A stretch of DNA of 64,000 nucleotides from Owenia fusiformis (lineage: Eukaryota; Annelida; Polychaeta; Sabellida; Oweniidae): positions 1,105,621-1,169,620 of the forward strand of contig CAIIXF020000003.1 in the NCBI GenBank assembly GCA_903813345.2, written 5' to 3'. The notes under the pieces were generated by a model. It searched no databases and had not been told where the DNA came from. It saw nothing but the letters and a program-made list of their open reading frames with translations. Position 1 is the first letter of the stretch. The number at the start of each line of letters is the position of its first letter. Positions 53,410-63,954 of the stretch are shown piece after piece. A program made the translations under genes and the position numbers.

Positions 53410-55215
53410 ATGGCAACGGGAAACGATGGGGGTGAAGTTTTTGCCGACTTCGATAGCGACGATGACTTTCTAGGATTTATAGAACAGGAATTACACCAAC
53501 AGAATTTCAATTTCGATCCCGAGAACGATGATTTGGATTTAGAAAATTTTGATAATTTTGATAGTGACTCAGATAGTGATGATGATGAGCCCCTTGGCGC
53601 GTTGGGTGGTGCCAGAGAGGGTGGTGCAGGACGTCGGAGAGATCGTCCCCAGGTACCTACAGGGTACAGTCATGAATGGCTTCAAGACTTTATCTCTCAG
53701 CCAGGCCCCACTAATATTCCCCCAGATGCAGATGAAACAACACTATTTAGACTATTTATCAATGATGATATTATTCACATTTTCGTTACAGAGACTAACC
53801 GATATGCTCAGCAATTTATTGACAATAATCCAAACTTAGCTCCTAATTCGCATGCAAAAACCTGGAAGGATGTTGATGTTGCTGAAATGAAGGCATTCCT
53901 TGCCATATTGCTTCTTATGGGGCTCGATAAAAGATCTTCATATGTACTGTACTGGTCTACTGATCCGATTATCGAAATGAAAGGTTTTCGTAGCATTATG
54001 CCGAGAAATCGATTTTTGGCGATACTAAAGTTCTTTCATCTGGTGGACAATGACTTGAATTTACCAAGGGACAATCCTAATTATGATAGGGCTTTCAAGA
54101 TTAGACCACTAACAGATATGCTGATCCCATTATGGATGCATTACTTCACATGTTCGAAGGAAATTTCTGTGGATGAGTCCATGATCCCGTTCAAAGGTAG
54201 AACGGCTTTACTACGATACATGCCAGCTAAACCAAATAAGTGGGGCTTGAAAGGTTGGGGTCTTGCAGATTCCCTCACTGGGTACATGTACAATTGGAAC
54301 CTTTACCATGGTAAAGAGGCTGGAGACAGGGCTAGGCCTAATAACACCCCTGTTAGTCAGTACGTAGTTGAGAAACTAACTGAGCCACTATATGATAAGG
54401 GCCACGTATGTTACATGGACAATTTTTTCTCATCTCCAGCACTCTTTAGATCATTAGAAGAGCATCAGATGGGAGCATGTGGCACCTTGAGAGCAAATAG
54501 ACAGGGTGTGCCTGACCGTATCAAGACTGTAAAGCCCAAACAAGGCGACCCTCCATTGACAGTAAGAGATGGAAACACGTTATATATATCATGGTTTGAC
54601 AAAAAAAATGTATATTTGATCACAACAGCTCATAGCACTGAAACTTATCTCAAGCAGGTTAGAGCCAGAGGCCAAGCTGGTCATCATAGGGAAGTTGAAA
54701 AGCCTGTCGCTATTCAGAATTACTCTCAACACATGGGTGGTATAGACCGGGCGGATAAGGCGATGACCTACTACATGATGTTGCATCGCTGCACCAAGTG
54801 GTGGAAGAAAGTATTCTTTTACCTATTGGAAATATGCTTCTTCAATAGTTTGGTCATATGGAAAAGTTTGAATGCCCCAAGGCGCATTGATGCTGAACAA
54901 TATCGTATCGCCATTATACATGGTTTGCTTCATGGATATAACAGAGAGCGACTCGGTCATGGGAGACCTTCAATGGATCCACCTTCTCGACTCATTGGTG
55001 GAGAGCACTACTTGAAGCTAAACCAAACACGTGTTGCGTCCGGAAAGCGAAGCAGTCAGGATTGTGTTGTGTGTTCCAACAGAGCCTTCAAGAGACATCA
55101 GACAATGTATTTGTGTCGTAAGTGTGATGTGGCCCTCTGTCCATACCCTTGCTTCGAGCGCTATCACACCCTCAACTCCTTCCAAGTTCATTGTACTCCA
55201 GCTCTGCACCAGTAA
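53410..55215 (+). CDS. piggyBac transposase, 601 aa, intact
   Basis: ATG at 53410 (context TTTACAATGG, A at -3 and G at +4) to TAA at 55213. Residues ~10-65 are strongly acidic (runs of Asp/Glu/Ser), as in PGBD-type proteins. The DDE_Tnp_1_7 core follows from about residue 90. Catalytic aspartates are visible at D255 (SVDESMIPFKGR), D337 (CYMDNFFSSP) and D446 (GGIDRADK, with D449). The C-terminus has a Cys-rich zinc-binding domain, residues ~552-587 (CVVC, LCRKCDVALCPYPC). Family role: excises and inserts DNA at TTAA without scars, in the nucleus. Length is usual for the family (560-620 aa). No stop or frameshift is present, and it sits inside matching TIRs. Could be a domesticated PGBD gene, but the intact ends and TTAA repeats favour an autonomous transposon. 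Confidence 0.95.
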   Translation: MATGNDGGEVFADFDSDDDFLGFIEQELHQQNFNFDPENDDLDLENFDNFDSDSDSDDDEPLGALGGAREGGAGRRRDRPQVPTGYSHEWLQDFISQPGPTNIPPDADETTLFRLFINDDIIHIFVTETNRYAQQFIDNNPNLAPNSHAKTWKDVDVAEMKAFLAILLLMGLDKRSSYVLYWSTDPIIEMKGFRSIMPRNRFLAILKFFHLVDNDLNLPRDNPNYDRAFKIRPLTDMLIPLWMHYFTCSKEISVDESMIPFKGRTALLRYMPAKPNKWGLKGWGLADSLTGYMYNWNLYHGKEAGDRARPNNTPVSQYVVEKLTEPLYDKGHVCYMDNFFSSPALFRSLEEHQMGACGTLRANRQGVPDRIKTVKPKQGDPPLTVRDGNTLYISWFDKKNVYLITTAHSTETYLKQVRARGQAGHHREVEKPVAIQNYSQHMGGIDRADKAMTYYMMLHRCTKWWKKVFFYLLEICFFNSLVIWKSLNAPRRIDAEQYRIAIIHGLLHGYNRERLGHGRPSMDPPSRLIGGEHYLKLNQTRVASGKRSSQDCVVCSNRAFKRHQTMYLCRKCDVALCPYPCFERYHTLNSFQVHCTPALHQ

Positions 55216-55417
55216 ACAAGGTAGATATAACATAAATTATTTCTCTATAGTTACTCTAGGGTATTTATAGTAAGTATTTCATTTATATTTATTCACAATC
55301 AAACTTTATTGAGTAATGCTCTCATTACAAAACTTCAGCATTTCAATATAACAATCGCGATTACAATGAACAGGTAAAATACAGGTAAATGACTACAGGT
55401 ACATGAAAAGTAAACCA

Positions 55418-55423
55418 AATAAA
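55418..55423 (+). terminator. Possible polyadenylation signal of the transposase
   Basis: AATAAA about 200 bp after the stop and still inside the element; further AATAAA-like words lie near 55596. Choice is uncertain in AT-rich DNA. Confidence 0.35.
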
Positions 55424-55796
55424 TCATTTTTATTCCCTCATACTACTACTCATGGGGTTCTGATTATTGCTGTTATAACAACACTGATATAACTTAGCCA
55501 AAAGTTCCCCATCTAAATTCAGCTCAACAGATGTAAAATCGTAACAATACTTTTTTATTTTCTTATAATTAACTATATAATTTACAATGAATATAATAAA
55601 CAATGTGTAAAATTAATACATATACATAATCTATTATATATTATCTATGTGTAGTCCAAATTTCAAGTCAAAATCTCAAACTACTATGAAGTTATTGCAA
55701 TTTGAAATTAATAAGTGATTTTTTCTCAGATTTTCTAAAATTAAGCCGGATTATGACGTAATTAGCCGATAATTAATCCGGACTGCTAAAGGTTAA

Positions 55797-57080
55797 TTTT
55801 ATAAATGTGTGTAATAATCACAGACTTTCTACAGGTTACTCAAAGGCATATTTTAACTCCAACTTTAACAAAAATGTTGGAGATACTTTACTTTTAACTA
55901 TAAGGTAAGTGAGCATTGGGATTGAACTCATTCAATATCACAGAATTAAGAAGATATATAGGAGTGTGTAGAATTTTCCTATGTTTAAATCCCTTTAATT
56001 ATGAACATTATGTATCAACATTGTCACGCCCGGTGATCGTGAATATGGGACGGAGGGGGGGAGCAGGCAATTTCTGCTAGGAAATTCAACAAATCTGTAA
56101 GATTTATTTTTTCAAGAAAAAGTTTACTATTGAATTGCTAAATGGATAGGCGCACGGTATGGTAGAATATGTTAGGTTTTCTGGGATTTTTTCTGAAACG
56201 ATACGCATCTAAGGTATGAGATCTATTAAAAAAGGCGCAAGGCCATCAACAGGCACAAATCAACGTTTTTGCTATAAATCAAGCAACAATGGTCTGGACG
56301 ACCTGTAATAAATACTTGTAAGTGATGTTATCATAACTAAATTAATGTCATTGCTGAATTTATAAAACAAGTTTCCATATGTGAAATAAAAAATAATCGA
56401 AAATAATGAATTTGGGACGGAGGGGGGGGGGAGGGGACGGAGGGGGGGGAGCAATATGTATATAAGACATGATTAGAGATGTTTCGCGACTTTAAGTCCT
56501 TTTACTCCAAATGTCCCCATTTTTCAGTCTCCAGGGGTATATCATCCAGTTTCTTACTAAGTTAATCAGTTCATTTTTCAAATACAAGAATTCATGTGAA
56601 GTTGTTTCACTTTATAGAATTATTACTCTCCCCCCTCCGTCCCCTCCCCCCCTCCATCCCATTTTCATTATTTTCGATTATTTTTTATTTTACGTATGGA
56701 AACTTATTTTATAAATTCAGCAATGACATTAATTTTCCTTGCAGAAATTGCCTGCTCCCCCCCCTCCGTCCCATATTCACGATCACCGGGCGTGATTGTA
56801 CAAGTCCCTTAAATAAATATAATATTTACCCATGTTTAAGTCATATGATTATATACCAGTATCATGTTTCAAGTCCCTTTAATTACAAACAGTATGCATA
56901 TAGTCCCTTTGGTAACTACTTAAATTAAGCTGTACCATGTCCCTTTAACAGAAATAGTGTCCACCAGTATCATGTTAAAGTCCCTTTTGATTATAGTATG
57001 CAGCTACGTTGTAAAAGTCCCCTTAATAACAATACAAATTTACTTCTTCCATGTATGAGCCCCTTTAATAACAAGTATTA
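55797..57080 (+). repeat. GTCCCTTTAA minisatellite, right part, interrupted by a TIR element
   Basis: Monomers of roughly 40 bp carry GTCCCTTTAA-like cores near 55990, 56811, 56875, 56900, 56938, 56980, 57018 and 57060. It continues the array at 53100-53149, so the piggyBac insertion split it. A 772-bp palindromic element (56024-56795) also interrupts it. Confidence 0.55.
56024..56795. mobile_element. 772-bp palindromic TIR element with G/C tracts
   Basis: TCACGCCCGGTGATCGTGAA (56024) is mirrored to 56795, with TTG on both sides (56021-56023, 56796-56798) as a possible 3-bp duplication. The arm includes GGGACGGAGGGGGG and GGCAATTTCTGC. A nested inner palindrome (about 56335-56455 and 56620-56735; AATGTCATTGCTGAATTTAT mirrored) also ends in GGGACGGAGGGG. 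A short relative is at 3496-3602. Confidence 0.7.
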
Positions 57081-57154
57081 TTATATCACTGTCATATTCC
57101 TCACTCTCTTATTGGTCCATCTCCTACACGTGACTAAAAAATAACTAGCGATAT
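57081..57154. other. Spacer
   Basis: No feature; contains CACGTGACT words downstream of the gag-like pseudogene. Confidence 0.3.
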
Positions 57155-57887
57155 TCAACGGAAGTCACGTGACTCTCCTGCTTGTTGGTTGGAAGAGTTG
57201 GAGGTGTTCTGATACAAATCTGAGGATGACATCATTTTGGCTATCTGCCAGTGTTGGAAATGGAGAACATCCCAAGGCCAATTCATGGTTGACCTTTCAT
57301 AGCGAACGTTGTTATCATAATACCTCCATCCCGATTTTTGTTCATATAAATCAGTGACTGTGTTAAGGTGCTTCATGAGTTGAGGCCCGGCAGTTTGATT
57401 TTTCATTTGGTAGACTGCGGAGAATGTGGCGAATGTTTTTAGTCACTGAGGGAATGATAGTGCTTTTTGTTTTGTATGATTTTGAAGATTGAATATCTCA
57501 ATGGAGTTTTGGCCATTAGGCGTAAGTTGCGTCACAGTCATGCCACCTGGCTGAAAATCCACATATTTGTCATCCCAAATTTTTTGTTTAGATTTATCAC
57601 TGACTTTCATTTCCAGAGGCGATGTTTGAAAAGACATGGGGTTCAACGAGCTTCCCGAAACATTGTATGTTGACAATTGTGAGCTTGATAGTTGGTTTTG
57701 TATCTGAGACAGTAATAATGGAATGTGACTTGGGTTTTGGGTCATATTTATTTGCCCTGTTGATGGTATGCTTGGAATATTGGCTACAGAAGATGGAGTA
57801 TACAACCCACCTTGTGATGTTGATGGATTCCCCTGGTTTAGTGAAGCCATAGCAGCAGCAGCTGCTACTCGTCTTGCGTATTCATGG
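57155..57887 (-). pseudogene. Retroelement gag-like (capsid-type) fragment with one in-frame stop
   Basis: A single minus-strand frame runs from ~57887 (open upstream of ATG 57850, after a TGA) to a stop at 57155. The first half is Ser/Asn/Gln-rich (residues 1-75), then VSDKSKQKIWDDKYVDF. A TGA at 57441-57443 interrupts it, and the same frame goes on LKTFATFSAVYQMKN … LMKHLNTVTDL … WRYYDNNVRYERS … WPWDVLHFQHW. The 'W-L-KTF…Y…P…LMKY…W.FYD..FR..R…PWD…W..W' layout is that of gag-like N-terminal domains found with tyrosine-recombinase or other retroelements in corals and molluscs. The TGA sits where that layout has Trp, so TGG to TGA is a simple explanation. Non-functional fragment. Confidence 0.6.
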
Positions 57888-58313
57888 TCGATTCACTTCA
57901 TATGCCTATTTAAACATCCTTTGATACTACTATTATCATTTTATATGACTACAATATAACTCTCTTTATACAATAACCAATTTTAACATAACCAAATTTT
58001 TTTGGTTCTCTCATTAAGATAGTAAGGAATCTTTACAAACTCCTTCTACTTAATTTTATCTTCTTCCGTACTCATATAACAACAATAACGCCCAGCATAC
58101 AATTAATATATACACTCATAACCGTTGGTATAGAACAATATAATTTTTTAAAGCTGGGGACCATTAAGATAGTAAGGTTGCAAGTTGGCAAACTAGTTAA
58201 CTCCTTAAAAAGGGCATAATTTTTATTGAGGTAGTGCCGACCCTCATTGTGTTATTCTTGTTAAATATTCTTAACTATGTTAATGCAACCCTCTACTTAC
58301 TAATATCTTCTTA
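57888..58313. other. Unassigned spacer between two retroelement fragments
   Basis: AT-rich, with AAGATAGTAAGG repeated at 58016 and 58167. Could be an intron or linker of the same element. Confidence 0.3.
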
Positions 58314-59020
58314 TTATAACTTGCCGTCTGTTATGTCGTCCAGACAGTTGATGACCATTCCTCTCCAAGATCTAATGAGTCTCTTGTTTCCCTTTTCGTT
58401 CAGATGTACGGGGTCTTGGGCAATGCTAGTATTTTCGTATGCTGGTATTTATGGTCATTGAGATCTTTGTGATTATAATACATTATATTTTTATTGTCTT
58501 TTGTTAATTTTTTAATATGATGATTGGCTGCCATGACATTTAAAGTATTGATATTGTATTTGGTTGGATGAAAATGACGTTTTAAAATCTGTCCTATGTA
58601 AACTCTTTCGCACAATGGGAATTTTTCAAAGTATTCTTCTGCTCAATTGACTATTGATTCCGCCGTTTCTAAAGGTTCTTAAAGTGGGGTGTAAATTGAA
58701 TTTATCTTTGCTTTATATGGGATGTCACTTTCTGAACATTTGAGGTCATTTCCTCCAATTTGTAATATGAGCATTGTTGCATCATGACCTTCTTGAGATT
58801 CTACTAAATGGTCCTTGAGTTTTGAAATTCTCCCTCCCCCCAGCATTTCACAACCTTCAGTAATTGTAACAGTATCTGTCACAAGTTCCCCAAATGTAAA
58901 ATGTTCACTCAAAATAAGTTGTTTCACAATGGAATGTCCAGCCAACTTTACTTTCAACCTCATGATTGTCTTGAACTGATGTCTTGAACGAATGAAAAAA
59001 TCCACCTGGATTTTTCTCAC
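58314..59020 (-). pseudogene. SGNH-hydrolase-like domain of a retroelement, degenerate
   Basis: One minus frame from 59020 holds KLAGHSIVKQL (block I, nucleophile Ser in GHS) and ILQIGGNDLKC (block III, GGND). It then passes two stops (TAA near 58680, TGA near 58656, the latter where Trp fits: ESIVN-stop-AEEYFE) and continues VYIGQILKRHF, YNINTLNVMAANHHIKKL. A one-base shift near 58410 is needed to reach DPVHLNEKGN (block V, catalytic His) and the end LDDITDGKL at 58314. All SGNH catalytic blocks are recognisable. In many aquatic invertebrate retroelements such a domain accompanies gag-like genes, which fits the neighbour at 57155. Its original role there is not clear. Confidence 0.65.
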
Positions 59021-59823
59021 ACAAAGTTGTTAAAGTACTGGATCTGATATGTCAAAAATAAGAAAAGTAGGCTAGGTTAAAACGTCTTGTATAATCCACC
59101 TGGACTCAAGTCAAACTCTGGTCAAATTGTAGTAATATGTGTTACCTGGAAAATTAACCAACGGAACCTTTTTTATCAATTTCACAACATGTGACTTATA
59201 CATCAACTAATACCAATATTTAATAATCAACTGCCTAATTGAATTTCAATTTCCCACCATTTTTCCACGTGAGTTATAATGTCAGCCATCTTGGTCCGAC
59301 AAATTTCAAAAAACAAAACAAACTTTTGAACATTCAATTTCTGCAGTTATACCTCCTTTTATCTGACACTAATTACTCCAATGATGAAACTTATCATCAA
59401 GCTAAAAACCTATTAAGGTTATACTTACATACTACACTGCAACCAACCAATACACACAAGCAAAAAATAGAACCTGTTCCCGCTCAGAATGTATGCTTGA
59501 AAAGGCCGAAGAAGACCGACTGACGTCATCATCCATTTATCGTCAACTTCGGGAGTTTCCGTCACTTCTTCGGGAATTACCGTTACTTCTTCGGAGATTT
59601 CCGACACTTCTTCCTCCATCAATCTTCTCCACTTGAAACTAAATAATGAATACTACATAAATTAAAAGACTCCTAATCCAATAAAACAAATTAATTTCAT
59701 TAATTTTTTATATTGTTTGTGAGACCATATATCTGCTAATATGGTAGTTATAACCTGTACATGTTGCCCCATGTTTTCTTCCAAGCTCATTCAAGATCTA
59801 TAAATTGGATTGAAGAACTGCTG
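59021..59823. other. Mostly unassigned; short acidic frame on minus strand
   Basis: 59425-59622 (minus) encodes an acidic start with SEEVTVIPEEVTETPEV followed by LRPFQAYILSG. It could be the first exon of the retroelement gene to its left, but no donor or conserved domain was fixed. The overlapping plus-strand frame ending CLKRPKKTD has no support either. Confidence 0.3.
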
Positions 59824-60360
59824 TTTATGTCTAACAACAAAACAATCAATTAGAAACAAGAAAAAATGAATATATTTAATTCTGCATACAAATATATACA
59901 ATCAACTATTAATTGGCTTTATTCCCTATGCCTCAAAAGAATGTTCATTGAAAAATGATAGCGAAGTCACCGTTGTGACGCAATTGCGTATATGCATAAG
60001 TCATTAAGTGGTATTAACTTAGGAGACAATCGGTGCTAGAGTTGAGACCATGCGCGGGTCCTCCAGCCAGCTCTGCGGAACTGTGGCCCTGCGGGACCGT
60101 GATTGTCTGGAAACAGCCCAAGTAAACCTAATTCACTTTCAAACAATCAAGACGGTAAACCGTAGAGTGTACCTGTCTTATCAGCTAGATAAGTCGCGTT
60201 GCGAACATGATTGTTTGAAATTGGAGACAATTATGTACATAGAAAGCGATGTATATTTACATAATTGAATACTATGAACTGGTTTATCTTGGAGCAGCTG
60301 CACTATCATTAAAATGTAATGAATTGCAGTTGGGGAAGAATGAGTTGAAACGAATAATTG
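59824..60360 (+). repeat. Direct duplication, copy 1 (537 bp)
   Basis: Starts TTTATGTCTAACAACAAAAC and ends GTTGAAACGAATAATTG. It is repeated at 60659-61195, offset exactly 835. I noticed only two substitutions (CATTAAGTGG/CATTGAGTGG and GTCTGGAAA/GTCGGGAAA). Contains a GC-rich core around 60030-60115 and the ATF/C-EBP-like word GTGACGCAATTGCG. Confidence 0.9.
60050..60268 (+). CDS. 72-codon frame in duplication copy 1, uncertain
   Basis: ATG at 60050 (GAGACCATGCGCGG) to TGA, encoding a Cys/Arg-containing peptide with GTVALRDRDC and LSYQLDKSRCEHDCLK and no signal peptide or membrane segment. It is preserved in both copies, with one Leu/Arg change. The copies are too similar for conservation to argue coding, and I recognise no family. 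Confidence 0.25.
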   Translation: MRGSSSQLCGTVALRDRDCLETAQVNLIHFQTIKTVNRRVYLSYQLDKSRCEHDCLKLETIMYIESDVYLHN

Positions 60361-60658
60361 CTGAAACGAATAATTGCAACTTGAAAACAAACTATGCCAA
60401 AACGTACTAGCAAAATTCAATGAAGGTGATGAGGATGGGGATGGCGGTGGATACTTGAATTACAAATGTAGACCAACGTGTATTCAGCTTGGTTACATTT
60501 GAAAGAAGAAAGAACATTACAAATATAGCTCTAATAATACGTGTGCATCCGTGTGCAACCACAACATGTCAAACAAGTCACGCCCAACTCTATATAAGGT
60601 AAAGCAGGTGTGGTTTATTTCGTTATCCATAAACTAAACTTATTAAAATAAGTTAAAA
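60361..60658. promoter_or_regulatory. Spacer between duplicates with a TATA-like box
   Basis: Begins with an extra partial repeat (GAAACGAATAATTGC twice). Near 60588-60598 it has CTCTATATAAGGTAAAGC, a strong TATA match about 290 bp before the second ATG. Promoter function is a guess. Confidence 0.3.
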
Positions 60659-61195
60659 TTTATGTCTAACAACAAAACAATCAATTAGAAACAAGAAAAA
60701 ATGAATATATTTAATTCTGCATACAAATATATACAATCAACTATTAATTGGCTTTATTCCCTATGCCTCAAAAGAATGTTCATTGAAAAATGATAGCGAA
60801 GTCACCGTTGTGACGCAATTGCGTATATGCATAAGTCATTGAGTGGTATTAACTTAGGAGACAATCGGTGCTAGAGTTGAGACCATGCGCGGGTCCTCCA
60901 GCCAGCTCTGCGGAACTGTGGCCCTGCGGGACCGTGATTGTCGGGAAACAGCCCAAGTAAACCTAATTCACTTTCAAACAATCAAGACGGTAAACCGTAG
61001 AGTGTACCTGTCTTATCAGCTAGATAAGTCGCGTTGCGAACATGATTGTTTGAAATTGGAGACAATTATGTACATAGAAAGCGATGTATATTTACATAAT
61101 TGAATACTATGAACTGGTTTATCTTGGAGCAGCTGCACTATCATTAAAATGTAATGAATTGCAGTTGGGGAAGAATGAGTTGAAACGAATAATTG
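60659..61195 (+). repeat. Direct duplication, copy 2 (537 bp)
   Basis: See copy 1; after GAATAATTG the flanks differ (CCAAACCATG here, CTGAAACGAA in copy 1). Termini lack the TG…CA of LTRs. Confidence 0.9.
60885..61103 (+). CDS. 72-codon frame in duplication copy 2, uncertain
   Basis: Same frame as 60050-60268 with Arg for Leu at residue 20 (RDRDCRETAQ). It lies downstream of the TATA-like sequence of the spacer, so if either copy is expressed this one has the better context. No family recognised. Confidence 0.25.
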   Translation: MRGSSSQLCGTVALRDRDCRETAQVNLIHFQTIKTVNRRVYLSYQLDKSRCEHDCLKLETIMYIESDVYLHN

Positions 61196-63565
61196 CCAAA
61201 CCATGTGCGAAGCAGATATTTCACTAGGAAAAGTTTTCACTAGGAAAAGTGAAATGAGTGAAGCATATGGGAACCCCAATTGTAATAGAAGTTGGTTTAT
61301 ATTTGGTTTTGGTTTGTAGGTAGGTAATAAAACATGATAAAATAATTGTCCGGAATAATTGTTATTTTCCATCCAGGAATAACCAATCTACACTAGATAA
61401 ACATTCACGTTAAGGATATTAAAATAAATTGAAAATTATTCACGCTGATGATTTCAGTCAAATGTCAAAAGTGGTATCTCATTATATACAATGCACATTT
61501 ACAAAGCCTTGCGTGACTTAGTCCATTCTTTTTGAGCATCTTAGTAACATTTGCAAGAGGTCGGATGTACCTCCTGTATGTGTCCAAAGACCACCGACAA
61601 AGTGTTTTTATAAGATGGTCCTTGAGGCGAGCCGATGCGCATTCCGTGCTTGTACCGATTCTGATCTGAATGAATGACCACTATAATTGTTGAAACATAT
61701 CACAAATAGGATAGGCGGTATTTAAGTATGAGATGAAACGGTCCCGTGATAAAGGCTTTACTCCTTTTGTAATGTAGAAGTGACTTTTTACGCAATATTG
61801 GGGAAGCGTTTCACTCGACTGGCATTGTATTTTACTGACACGGTAACGGGCAAATATTTGCATCTGTTTGATATTCATATTAAAAGTTATCAACAACACC
61901 GTTTCCAAAAGGGTCGTTTTTTTAGGCAAATAAGTTAATTACTACTAACACAATCATTGTTGATGTTGACATTTTTCAATTAACAGAGGAATGTGACTGT
62001 CGTGTCTAGATGATGAATTAATTGTAAATTCACTACACTTGAGGAAATACAAACTCGCTAAATTACATGCCGTTTCTTTCAACAAATCCGTGTAAGACTC
62101 AAATAATCCGCGCCTCAATTTATGGGAAATACGTTGCGAATGTGAAAAGTCGGCAAAGTTGTTTTGACGATGGTTTTTTATTCTTCTTAATTAACAGTGA
62201 CTAATATGCTTAAAGCAAGTCTATGCATATCCTTCCCTCAATTTTAGTAAAATCAGAACAATGGACGTATCAATTCCTAATCCCACAAAGATATGTTTTA
62301 ATGTAGAAATGAGATATTAATACGCTATAACAATGTGCAACAAAATAAAGAAGTAGTTTTTCGCTGAAACATAAAATATCGTTTTGTATGGCTACTATTG
62401 TTTTGCATTAAAAAATAACGTATACGAGTTAAATTCAGATTGATACACCGTTGCCGTGGCCTTGCTTACTCCACTCACAGAGAGATCATTAGTCCTCTGT
62501 GTTAACGTCAGACTTTTTCTGCCCGATGATTGGGTCTTTCGCTATGTCTGGCTCTAAACATTGGAACGAATTTTTAATGAGAATGGTCCCCTATTCGTGC
62601 GGTAGCAGCTTGTATACTTGGACCGGTACGGAGGAAATGCCCCTTATATTAATGATGGTCAATGCCTATATGTGCTGAGATTGTTAGTAAAATGTGTTCG
62701 GAATAGATATGTCCAGTCTTTCGTAACAATGAAATAGCTCTCGGCTGTTGATGGGTCAATTTGTTTTCTGGCAAAATCCTGTTAATGTTCATGCTAGACA
62801 GACTGCAGATTTTACAGGTACAGTGAATTGATACCCCTTTTCCAAAATGGATCTGTCTTCGAAACAGAGAAGTGGATAGTTTATTAAGCTTGTTTTACCA
62901 GACAGGTGCAATGACTTTCGCCCGTAGACCCTTATAGTTCGTTTGAGTCTGACTATTGAAACTCGGAGGAAGGCGAGGGTATATGCTGTTTTCACGATAA
63001 TGGTTGCATAAGGGTCGAAGAATCCTTTCTTAGGGTGTCCACTAGTGGTTTATCCTGCTTTTGTAGCCACTGATAAACTATAATCTGCCTGCTTTATGTT
63101 GATGGGATGGGATTTCATCGAAACGCCAGAGAGGCACAGTTAATAGAAGGGTCGAATCCTTTGAACTAATCTTGTGCAAAGGTGCCATTACGCAAATGCT
63201 TCTAATCCGGTGACCTAACCCTGTTAAAAACTGTAGTGTATTACAGAAAAAGTAGGGGGGTCAACTCAGACCCCATGCGCACTGAGTAAGTCCAATGAAG
63301 AGAAGCATGTGGGGATTTAATATAGTTGAAATGTCCAATGTTGTGAATACGTAGAAGAATATCACGCTAGCAGCTATCCGGTGGACTTCCGAGGATTGTC
63401 TTGAGGAATTCTGTAACATAAATCACCAAGCAGTATACAAATCTTACAAACAACCTCTGAAAATCGCAAGTTAGAAAGTATAAACAATGTGACTTGTAGA
63501 TCGTTAGAGCCGTTTTTACGTGCCATGAAGAAGCTAATTTTTACAGATACGATAAAAACTTAAAG
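61196..63565. other. Intergenic, nothing recognised
   Basis: 2.4 kb with somewhat higher GC than average but no exon-like frame, RNA or repeat that I can support. Minus frames at 61681-61929 and 62789-62995 have no recognisable domain. Confidence 0.35.
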
Positions 63566-63909
63566 GTGCAACAATTAAAGCTGACCGATCAAGGACTAGT
63601 CTAAAAGATATTCAAGTTTGGATATTTCGTGAAGACTAACTTATACTTTCATCATCCACAAGGAAAACCCTGAATGAACATTATTTCAGCTGATTTCCCT
63701 CTTGAAAACGTGGTAGATGTTAAAAATCTATAGGTGGGTCTTCTTTTATAGAAGCCCTGAACTGAAGTTACACTCCCTTATGCTGAAAATGATAGCTTAT
63801 CAATAAATTTACGAAAATAGGTATCCCAATGGAAATGTTAAGCCAAACGTTGCCCTGCTAGCTCCATAAGTAAAGAAAAGGGTTTCTCTCTACAGGCCTT
63901 GTTGTCCCT
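63566..63909 (-). mobile_element. MITE family M, copy 2, TTAA target duplication
   Basis: 344 bp between TTAA at 63562-63565 and 63910-63913. Ends AGGTGCAAC and complement of AGGGACAAC form a 9-bp imperfect TIR. Inverted relative to the copy at 51886-52220. TTAA duplication suggests piggyBac-type mobilisation, but the ends do not resemble those of the piggyBac at 53150. Confidence 0.65.
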
Positions 63910-63954
63910 TTAATGCAATCAATCGTTCATCGGGATGCTTTGGAAACTGGCTCC

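Larger units (their letters stand above)
53150..55792 (+). mobile_element. Complete piggyBac element, 2643 bp
   Basis: Both ends read CCTTTAGCAG inward (53150-53159 and complement 55783-55792), extending to CCTTTAGCAGACC versus CCTTTAGCAGTCC. TTAA lies immediately outside at 53146-53149 and 55793-55796. TTAA duplication and CC-starting ends are diagnostic of piggyBac. Subterminal sequence holds ACCGGCGG/GGATCCGGA words at the left and GGATTAATTATCGGC at the right. The element carries an intact transposase with its own promoter-like sequence, so it may be active or recently so. Confidence 0.93.

Noticed and set aside
57467-57959. Plus-strand frames over the gag-like region
   Set aside because: Antisense to the gag-like minus-strand frame, whose residue pattern matches a known retroelement layout.
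59824-61195. LTR retrotransposon or TRIM with 537-bp LTRs
   Set aside because: Direct repeats lack TG…CA termini, no primer-binding site or polypurine tract was seen, and no target duplication was found.
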